Shown here piece by piece: positions 57,045 through 64,000 of a DNA stretch of 64,000 bases. Position 1 is the stretch's first letter. The number at the start of each line of letters is the position of its first letter. Made by a program: the position numbers and the translations under genes. Under the pieces are notes generated by a model, which did no database searches, was not told the DNA's origin, and saw only the letters and a list, made by a program, of their open reading frames with translations. The stretch is taken from contig OY752144.1 of NCBI GenBank assembly GCA_963573315.1, forward strand, positions 2,980,695-3,044,694, in the 5' to 3' direction. The stretch comes from Entomortierella parvispora. Its lineage: Eukaryota > Mortierellomycota > Mortierellomycetes > Mortierellales > Mortierellaceae.

Positions 57045-60000
57045 ATGCCGCCTAAACGAAAGACCACCGCGACGGCACCAATCTCGGAGACTGATGGCCA
57101 GCAGGCAGACAGTGCGGTCAATCAAGAAACTACCGACCAAAGAGACGACATCGACGAAGATACGGAAATGCACCAGGATGATGACACCACTGAAGACGAC
57201 TCGCATGATGACGACATCAGTGACCGCCTCTCGAAAATCATGGAGGACATGGAGTTAGATGATCAGGCCCAATCCGAATCCGAGGACGAGGACGACTACG
57301 ACGAGTCTGAGCAAGGACTACGCAGACAAGTCGAGAGCTATCGAGCCAAGGCGTCGCGTAAGTTATTCCTCATCACCCACCTCAACAACCGACACAGACA
57401 AGCGGTCAAGGCTGTCAAGGCACTTCGGCTCGGTTCGGCACGTGAAAAGGCTCAGCTCAAGATACTCGATGACACCAGGACCGAGATCCGAGGGGACATC
57501 CAAGTCCAAGTCCGGCTTCTCGAGGACAGTGGCCACGATGCCGAGCGAGCTCTCCGAGCAGCCTTCAAGGCCAATGCCGACGATCTCGAAGGGGACCGAT
57601 CGACCTCGTCGTCTGAGGCTAAAATGACTGGCGCGGAACGGGCGGCGCTAACCATCGATGATTACGTCATCAAATGGGACCCGTCAGACCCAGTTCACGC
57701 AGCCATTAAGTCCATCTATAAGATCGACCATATCCCGGTGTTTAAAGGTACGAAAACTATTGATTTTTCTAAACTAAAACATGTCGAGTTAAAGAACCAG
57801 CCGATACTAGACATCGAGCGTGACACTCTCAGCACCGACAAGGACCAAGCCTTACTCGAGATTGCTAAGAAAGTAGTCCGGTTCAAGGAGGACATCAAGC
57901 GCGCTTTACGACTGCATCTCACGGATGCATTGTTCGATAAGGTAGCATGGTCCTACCTTCCGATGTCCCTTGTCAAGATTGGGCTCGCCAAGGACTATGA
58001 GTCCGAGATCGCGAAAGTTCCCATTGATAAGAGGACCTGGAGCAAAGCCATCGAGGCCCTCCACAAGGCCATCCGGTTTGACTCGGTGAGCTCCAAAGTA
58101 GCCGACATCGTCACCAGGATGCGACCTGACCACGGGGAATCAATTCGTGCGTTTTCCGACCGGATTTTGCCTCTCATGGAAGCAGCAGACATCCCGGACT
58201 CGGACTGCCAGTGGCTGATCAAACCACTAGGCTGCTATATCTCGGACGTGGGCAAACAAGCTACTCTGAAGAGGTATGGCGCGTTAGAAAATGTGACCTC
58301 AGTCAAGGCGTACCTCGAATTCCTCCATGAGACCCCTGGCGCGGTCGAGGGCAACAGAACTGACCATACGGCATGGTTCCTGTCCCAGTTTAAGGCCGAC
58401 GTGGCCACATCGGGCTCCGGATCAGGTACAGCGACAAAGCACAACCAAGGGCACCGACGAGACGAATCACAGCGAGGCCGATCTAAGTCGCAGTCGTCAA
58501 CAAAGTCGGGCCGATCAAACACCTCGACTGGGTCAGCATCGGACTGTTGGTATACCGATGCCTGCAAGAATGCAAGAACGCCACACAATTATAAGGACTG
58601 CTTCAAGCGTAAGGCCGACCAAGAGCAGAAGAAGAGTAATGGTAGCGGTCGCAAACGCTCTCGCTCACGATCACGCTCGCAGGACCGATCGCGTCGTGCT
58701 GGCGGTGGCAGACGCCAAGATCACCGCAGCCGCTACGGTAACAAGGACGATCGCCGAGGCGATGCTCAAGAGCACACTCAAACCAATCGTGGCTCCGATC
58801 GATCCTACGGACAGACACAGCATAAAGTAGTCGCAGCTTTTGATCGACATGACGACATTCACATGCGTGAGGCTGATTCCATTAAAGAAGACAACCGTCA
58901 AAACTATCTACGTCCAAAGGACTTGAAGAAGGTCTATGAATTCAGGCAACCAAAACCAGGAGACAACCGACTCACGGTGCCCTGTATGATTAATGGTATA
59001 ATGTGTACTGCTCTATTAGATCCCGGCGCCACAATATCACTCATTAGTAGAGGGCTTGCTGAGGATGCAGACATCCGTTTTGGAGCCATACCGGACGAAT
59101 TTGTAGCGCTAATCAAAACTGGAACGCAAGTCCCGGACTTCACCACTTGCGATAGAGTACAGCTCATCTGCAACAAAAAGTCGCTGGAAGTTCACATGCA
59201 TGTCATGGACTTCGACTACTTTGACGTACTCATAGGTATGGACCTATTCTCGTTGTTAGGATTCACCATCGGCGGTATTCGTCTCCAGCAGCCGCGGAGA
59301 GAAGACTTCCTGTGGGTACCAACAGACGAGAAACCACCGATTGTTCCGTTAAAAACACCAGAAGTGGAATTGACACCCGAGTTCATAGCGGAGAAAGCTG
59401 AATTCATGAGGCAGTTGCAACCCTACCTGGACGAAAACGCCAAGATCGACCCATCATCTCACTGCACACTGCCATCGATGGTTGTAGAACTAAAAGTTGG
59501 ACCCGATTGCAAAGTGCAAGAACGCCCACGGCAGTTCTATTCGCAGACAGAGAAAGACGAGGTTGACAAGACCGTGAAGCAATGGCTTAAAGACGGAGTG
59601 ATAGTACCCGTAAAGGGACATTGCCCATATAATAGCACGCTCACCATGGCAGCGAGACGAGACCTAGAAGGGAAGATTTTAAAGCACAGAGTATGCCTGG
59701 ATCCGCGCACACTCAACAAGCAGTTGCTGGACACGGACCAATTTCCGCTCCCAAAGATCGCAGACTTGCATACCAAGGTCGCAGGCAAAGCCAGATACTC
59801 TACCTTTGACCTCTCTCAGGCTTATCATCGCATGAGAATTGCCGAGCTGAGTCAAATCCTGACCGCGTTTACATACGACAACCAGCAGTACAAGTTCGCT
59901 CGAGCACCATTTGGTTTGAAACCACTCACTAGCATCTTCCAACGAGGAATGGCTGAGCTATTCGGAGACGCCGACTTTGCTGACAATTATGTCGATGATA

Positions 60001-62387
60001 TTGTTGCCCATACAGACGAAACTGAAAGTCATCTGGAGCACTGCATCACGGTCGTAAAACGTCTAACCGAGGCCAAACTTATTATCAACCAGGAAAAGTG
60101 TAACTTTTACAGCACTGAAATATTGATGCTCGGCTACATCGTCAACCGACATGGCCGCATGATCAATCCGAAGAAAATTGCAAACATTTATTCTTGGGCA
60201 TACCCCCGCAACAAGAAGATGGTCCAGAGGTATCTCGGTCTCTTCAATTATTTCCGCGAGTACATACCACTGTACAGTGTGCTAGCAGCACCTCTAGAAG
60301 CCTTACGGAACAAGAGGGGCACGTTTTCACTTTCCAAGGAAGAGAAACGCAGCTTTGACAAACTGAGACGATCAATCATTCTCGCTCCTTGTCTATGTTT
60401 CCCCGATTTCAGTCTACCATTCTATGTCGCGACTGACGCATCCGGAGTTGGCATCGGCGCAGGGCTCTACCAACTACCCAATGGAGACGAGTCGAAGATC
60501 AACTACATCTCATTCCAGGCCAGGGCGCTTCACAAAAGCGAGAAGAATTACCCAGCATACAAAAAGGAGTTACTTGGGATCGTTTTTGCACTCAATCGTT
60601 TTCATCAATACTTATGGGGACGAAAGTTCACCCTCTTCACTGACCACCGTCCGCTAACCTACATACACGAGCAAAAGGAACTTCCTCAGATTGTTACGAA
60701 CTGGAAGGAGACGATCTTTAATTACGATTTCGAGTGCATCTACCGACCAGGCATACTGAACGTCCTACCGGATGCACTGTCCCGTGCATTTACCGAAGAG
60801 GACGACCCCACAAAAGAACGCGAAGACTACGACATGGACATGGTCCCTGACGGGCATCCATCTGTTGCCGCCGTCACCCGGGCCTTAAAAGCAGCAACCA
60901 TCGACAGGGCCAACACATCACCAGAAGCATCCTCCGGGCCAGATCTCAAGATTGGCACCAGGTTCGTAATGGATGAAGCGTACATGCAAGAATTCGTCTC
61001 TGATGATGTGTCCCACGAAGTTGTACTCCGAGAGGAAGAGCGAGAACTTATTCTCAGCCGTACCCATGAGTTTGGACATCCAGGTACGGGAGCCATGGTC
61101 AAAGCCATCCAGGCTACTGGTAAGACTTGGCCTAAGCTCAAAGAAGACTGCCTGAAATGGGTCAGTGGATGCACACAGTGCCAGTACTTCAACATCGCCC
61201 GAAAGGGTTACCATCCTCTCAGGCCCATCCATGCACGGCTACCCGGTGAGCATGTCGCCGTGGATCTTGCTGAATTCGATACCAGTACATCCGGCAACAA
61301 GTTTGTACTTGTGACCGTAGACATCTGTACCAGGTTTGTCTTCCTTGAACCTTTGCCGAATAAGGAAGCCCGGACAATCGCACAAGCATTGTTTAAGCTG
61401 TTCTGCGGCATCGGATTCCCAAAGATCGTTCAAAGTGATAACGGCTCTGAGTTCGTTAATTCACTGTGTAAGCTCATGAATCAAAAGTTGAAAATTGATC
61501 ATAGACTGTCGACACCGTACCACCCAAGGTCGAACGGCGTGGCTGAACGCTTTGTGCGCACCATGAAAGACAACATCAAGAAACAACTTCAAGGACGGCG
61601 CGACCAATGGGATAACTATGTACCCATGGCGCAGCTACAGCTCAACACCAGGGCCGCCAGTCTCCACAACTCAACGCCGTTTTCATTGTTCTACGGTAGA
61701 TCGTTTGCTACTCTCACGGATTTCTCCGCGGTTGAGTCCCATCTATTGACAGATGAGGAGAACGAACAGCGTCTAGAGTATCTCACGAAACTGGTATACC
61801 CTGCAATTTCGGATTACAGTACTGGGACTCAGACAGCTATGGCTTCGAAGTTCAATAGGACTCATCGATTGCGTGACTTCCAGCCTGGCACCTATGTCAT
61901 GGCCAAGGAAGACGTACCTGGTAGCAAGATTGACGCCAAATATCACGGCCCATACAAGGTTCTTTCCCGCTCAACACATGGCTCATACACTCTCCTCGAT
62001 CCAATGTCTGAGAAACTGCCCCGTCAATATTCCCCGGAGCAGCTGAAGCAAGTCACCCAAGCGCTAGACGTGCAAAGTGCCGAGTCATATGAGATCGACA
62101 TGATCCTTGACCATTCGCTCTCCAAGGAGGGGATGCTGTACACTGTGCAGTGGAAAGGATATGACTCCTCACACAACCAGCAACTCAGCTATGACCAGTT
62201 TGACTCAAAGAACATCATCGACAAATACTGGAAGAGTAAGCGCATGGACAATCCGCATGCAGCTAAAAGAATAATTCGTATCAGAGACAACAGGGAGAAG
62301 AAACTCCAAAAACAAGTACGAGACGAGCAAGCAAAAGCCCAGAGTTCTCAGGCCAACAAGAGCCGCAAAGCCAAAGTGAGGAATTAG
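57045..62387 (+). CDS. Gag-Pol polyprotein of element B
   Basis: One uninterrupted frame of 1780 residues. Residues 1 to about 560 are Gag-like: acidic start, helical capsid region, then an Arg/Ser-rich basic tail; no classical CX2CX4HX4C knuckle was seen, although a CX4C...C stretch is present near residues 505-520. A retropepsin site is at about 655-668 (ALLDPGATISLIS), with Pro where Ser/Thr is expected. RT has DLSQAYHRMRI and YVDDIVAHT (about 980). RNase H has FYVATDASGVGIGAGLY and LFTDHRPLTY. Integrase has H..H..C..C (GHPGTGAMVKAI, CTQCQYF) and D,D,E in VAVDLAEFD, QSDNGSEFVN and HPRSNGVAERFVRT (about 1405, 1463, 1500). A chromodomain (YEIDMILDHSLSKEGMLYTV, QWKGYD; about 1681-1735) ends the protein. 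Gag and Pol in a single frame means no frameshift is needed. Confidence 0.95.
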   Translation: MPPKRKTTATAPISETDGQQADSAVNQETTDQRDDIDEDTEMHQDDDTTEDDSHDDDISDRLSKIMEDMELDDQAQSESEDEDDYDESEQGLRRQVESYRAKASRKLFLITHLNNRHRQAVKAVKALRLGSAREKAQLKILDDTRTEIRGDIQVQVRLLEDSGHDAERALRAAFKANADDLEGDRSTSSSEAKMTGAERAALTIDDYVIKWDPSDPVHAAIKSIYKIDHIPVFKGTKTIDFSKLKHVELKNQPILDIERDTLSTDKDQALLEIAKKVVRFKEDIKRALRLHLTDALFDKVAWSYLPMSLVKIGLAKDYESEIAKVPIDKRTWSKAIEALHKAIRFDSVSSKVADIVTRMRPDHGESIRAFSDRILPLMEAADIPDSDCQWLIKPLGCYISDVGKQATLKRYGALENVTSVKAYLEFLHETPGAVEGNRTDHTAWFLSQFKADVATSGSGSGTATKHNQGHRRDESQRGRSKSQSSTKSGRSNTSTGSASDCWYTDACKNARTPHNYKDCFKRKADQEQKKSNGSGRKRSRSRSRSQDRSRRAGGGRRQDHRSRYGNKDDRRGDAQEHTQTNRGSDRSYGQTQHKVVAAFDRHDDIHMREADSIKEDNRQNYLRPKDLKKVYEFRQPKPGDNRLTVPCMINGIMCTALLDPGATISLISRGLAEDADIRFGAIPDEFVALIKTGTQVPDFTTCDRVQLICNKKSLEVHMHVMDFDYFDVLIGMDLFSLLGFTIGGIRLQQPRREDFLWVPTDEKPPIVPLKTPEVELTPEFIAEKAEFMRQLQPYLDENAKIDPSSHCTLPSMVVELKVGPDCKVQERPRQFYSQTEKDEVDKTVKQWLKDGVIVPVKGHCPYNSTLTMAARRDLEGKILKHRVCLDPRTLNKQLLDTDQFPLPKIADLHTKVAGKARYSTFDLSQAYHRMRIAELSQILTAFTYDNQQYKFARAPFGLKPLTSIFQRGMAELFGDADFADNYVDDIVAHTDETESHLEHCITVVKRLTEAKLIINQEKCNFYSTEILMLGYIVNRHGRMINPKKIANIYSWAYPRNKKMVQRYLGLFNYFREYIPLYSVLAAPLEALRNKRGTFSLSKEEKRSFDKLRRSIILAPCLCFPDFSLPFYVATDASGVGIGAGLYQLPNGDESKINYISFQARALHKSEKNYPAYKKELLGIVFALNRFHQYLWGRKFTLFTDHRPLTYIHEQKELPQIVTNWKETIFNYDFECIYRPGILNVLPDALSRAFTEEDDPTKEREDYDMDMVPDGHPSVAAVTRALKAATIDRANTSPEASSGPDLKIGTRFVMDEAYMQEFVSDDVSHEVVLREEERELILSRTHEFGHPGTGAMVKAIQATGKTWPKLKEDCLKWVSGCTQCQYFNIARKGYHPLRPIHARLPGEHVAVDLAEFDTSTSGNKFVLVTVDICTRFVFLEPLPNKEARTIAQALFKLFCGIGFPKIVQSDNGSEFVNSLCKLMNQKLKIDHRLSTPYHPRSNGVAERFVRTMKDNIKKQLQGRRDQWDNYVPMAQLQLNTRAASLHNSTPFSLFYGRSFATLTDFSAVESHLLTDEENEQRLEYLTKLVYPAISDYSTGTQTAMASKFNRTHRLRDFQPGTYVMAKEDVPGSKIDAKYHGPYKVLSRSTHGSYTLLDPMSEKLPRQYSPEQLKQVTQALDVQSAESYEIDMILDHSLSKEGMLYTVQWKGYDSSHNQQLSYDQFDSKNIIDKYWKSKRMDNPHAAKRIIRIRDNREKKLQKQVRDEQAKAQSSQANKSRKAKVRN

Positions 62388-62715
62388 TCAACCAGAGCCA
62401 AGAGGTTTTTAACGAGGTCAGCGTTTTCCTCTCACACAGACAGAGCACCAGATGCCAGATCACAGGGTTTTTTGGCCACCGGTCGTATTTTACACCCGTT
62501 AAAAGCTATAAAAGAGTTACACCTTCTCTATGCACAGCACAAGGAGTTCGCAATTATCTCGCAATTCAGAGGTTTTCCCGATTTTCCCTCACCTATCAAT
62601 CCAAGAGGTTTTCTACATTTTATCCTCGTCAATCTATCAAGGGGTTTTCCACAGTTTTATCCCCGTAAAGTTAGCCACTATTAGTTCTACCCGGTATCAA
62701 TCTGGGGGGGGAGTT

Positions 62716-62885
62716 TGTAACGTCCGGTGCAATACCGACGTATTTCTCCTGCCGTTTATTTCTAGTTAGAGAGAGTTGCGCTTGCGCGCCCCTTAAGTAG
62801 TGTGCGACAGTCATATCAGGCTGTCGCTCTCTATCATTAAACAGCACCTTTCTTTCTTCCTGACGTACAGACCCCCGACATTTCA
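62716..62885 (+). repeat. 3' LTR of element B
   Basis: 170 bp, identical by eye to the 5' LTR. Confidence 0.95.
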
Positions 62886-63514
62886 GCTTGGACCGGATGC
62901 GATCTAAAGCAGCAAGAGAGGGGGATGGGTCCAGGTCCACGCCCTCAGATGAGTTTAGATCAGTCGGGGGGACCGTTGATCGTGGTGCCTCATCGTCAGG
63001 GGGTACCGAGGTGGGGTGAGTGGGTTGGTCATGGCAGTGTGGTTGTTGTTCGATGTGTTCATTGTGGGGGGAGGGAGTGTATTCTGAAGCGGGGTCTTTA
63101 TTCTTTTTTGGGAGACTTAGCTTGGGGGAAGGGACACTCCCTTTGTCCAGAGGAGAAAGGGAGGGGGCTTCGACGATCAGGTCCTGGACGTTTACTGATC
63201 GCCGGGGGCTTTTCCCGACTCGGGGGGGGGTCGCCCACGTTTACTTGATTGATCCGTCGTCGTCCTTGGTGGTTGTTGTTACCGTATTTAGGGCAGTCCC
63301 GCCCAAAGTGACCAGGTTGACGGCAGCGCAAACATCCTCCGGTGTTCATGAGGTGGTCACGCTCGTCGGGGGTCAGGGGCGCCGGGTAAGCATGGTTGTT
63401 GGTGTTGCCGTTGTTGTATCGGAAAGAGTGGTTGGCATTGCGGTTGTTACGGTGGAGGTTGTTGACTTTGTTGGTGAGGTTATTGATGGCCACGTGGATA
63501 GTGTCCAGATCCAT
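62886..63514 (-). pseudogene. Gag C-terminal part and spacer of element A
   Basis: 63514-63098 encodes a linker and a zinc knuckle (CLRCRQPGHFGRDC, CX2CX4HX4C) and stops at TAA after a CCCAAAAAAG run. A +1-shifted frame (NKDPASEYTPS ... DLDPSPSLAALDRIRS) continues open to 62886 and matches the frame of pol at 56743. The shift is either a programmed event or a 1-nt mutation. The N-terminal capsid part is not in the window. Confidence 0.75.
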
Positions 63515-63546
63515 AGGAGAGGGTTCGTTTTTGGGAGTGTTTACTG

Positions 63547-64000
63547 TGAAATGTCGGGGGTCTGTACGTCAGGAAGAAAGAAAGGTGCTGTTTAATGATA
63601 GAGAGCGACAGCCTGATATGACTGTCGCACACTACTTAAGGGGCGCGCAAGCGCAACTCTCTCTAACTAGAAATAAACGGCAGGAGAAATACGTCGGTAT
63701 TGCACCGGACGTTACAAACTCCCCCCCCAGATTGATACCGGGTAGAACTAATAGTGGCTAACTTTACGGGGATAAAACTGTGGAAAACCCCTTGATAGAT
63801 TGACGAGGATAAAATGTAGAAAACCTCTTGGATTGATAGGTGAGGGAAAATCGGGAAAACCTCTGAATTGCGAGATAATTGCGAACTCCTTGTGCTGTGC
63901 ATAGAGAAGGTGTAACTCTTTTATAGCTTTTAACGGGTGTAAAATACGACCGGTGGCCAAAAAACCCTGTGATCTGGCATCTGGTGCTCTGTCTGTGTGA
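63547..64000 (-). mobile_element. Second copy of element B, inverted, cut by the window edge
   Basis: 63547-63716 is the reverse complement of the B LTR. 63717-64000 is the reverse complement of B's 3' untranslated region (62432-62715). It is therefore the 3' end of another - strand B element, inserted in the gag region of A. Its coding part lies beyond the window. Confidence 0.95.

Larger units (their letters stand above)
56744..62885 (+). mobile_element. Full-length Ty3/gypsy chromovirus B with identical LTRs and TSD
   Basis: LTRs 56744-56913 and 62716-62885 (170 bp each, TGTAACG..TTTCA) look identical. The flanks gcttg (56739-56743 and 62886-62890) form a 5-bp target-site duplication. The polypurine tract ctggggggggagtt abuts the 3' LTR. 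The internal polyprotein is a single open frame. All this indicates a recent, possibly active insertion, 6142 bp long. The primer binding site after the 5' LTR is not obvious. Confidence 0.95.
52977..63546 (-). mobile_element. Ty3/gypsy chromovirus A, interrupted by element B
   Basis: The - strand element is read from right to left: gag zinc knuckle (63514-63098), a spacer frame down to 62886, then element B (56744-62885), then pol (56743-53239), polypurine tract (about 53214-53226) and 3' LTR (53213-52977). Removing B plus one copy of the GCTTG duplication makes the reading frame continuous. The 5' end is hidden by a second B copy at 63547. Confidence 0.85.

Overview
The window is from a filamentous fungus. 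Its host genes carry many short introns (about 80-170 bp, GTAAGT-like donors, TAG/CAG acceptors). It encodes conserved fungal proteins: the Cyc8/Ssn6 corepressor, Arp3, an Mga2/Spt23-type membrane transcription factor and an S9 peptidase. The pairing of a Crinkler (CRN) gene with a large XPG/FEN1-plus-TnpB/Fanzor-like gene and chromodomain Ty3 retrotransposons points to an early-diverging lineage. Mortierellomycota is my best guess, by inference; no rRNA or other marker is present.

Layout. Positions 1-21.8 kb are a gene-rich host block: a stress-type His-rich protein (3.2-4.6 kb, +), a single-pass membrane protein (4.7-5.6, -), CYC8 (6.6-10.6, +), ARP3 (10.8-12.9, -), an MGA2-like gene (13.8-18.2, +) and an S9 peptidase (19.5-21.8, +). 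Genes are arranged as convergent and divergent pairs. I reconstructed exon boundaries by hand and all joins keep phase. Positions 21.8-30.0 kb are gene-poor: a degenerate nuclease-like pseudogene, a diverged tandem duplication, a repeat family split by an insertion, a 1.3-kb polypyrimidine tract and a perfect 27-bp inverted repeat.

Positions 30.0-64.0 kb are a transposable-element island. In order: a gag-only Ty3-like unit bounded by inverted LTRs; a predicted six-exon gene (31.3-36.4, -) joining an XPG/FEN1-like PIN nuclease to a C-terminal segment with a TnpB/Fanzor-like RuvC-I motif, cut off at the inverted LTR; a three-exon DDE transposase (36.9-39.2, -); an uncharacterised protein (40.5-41.5, -); a MITE-like zone with terminal and subterminal repeats and a perfect 33-bp hairpin (42.0-43.8); a deleted Ty3 element (44.8-47.7); an eight-exon Crinkler with P-loop NTPase and PD-(D/E)XK-like domains (48.0-51.4, +); a 70-bp minisatellite and a truncated gene (52.0-53.0); then Ty3 element A (52.98-63.5, -), which is interrupted by an apparently intact 6.1-kb chromovirus B (56.7-62.9, +) flanked by the 5-bp duplication GCTTG. 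A second, inverted B copy runs off the right edge.

The most interesting locus is the nuclease/Fanzor-like gene beside the DDE transposase. Next are the Crinkler placed between mobile elements and the inverted-LTR gag unit. Family calls rest on motifs read by eye; no database search was possible.
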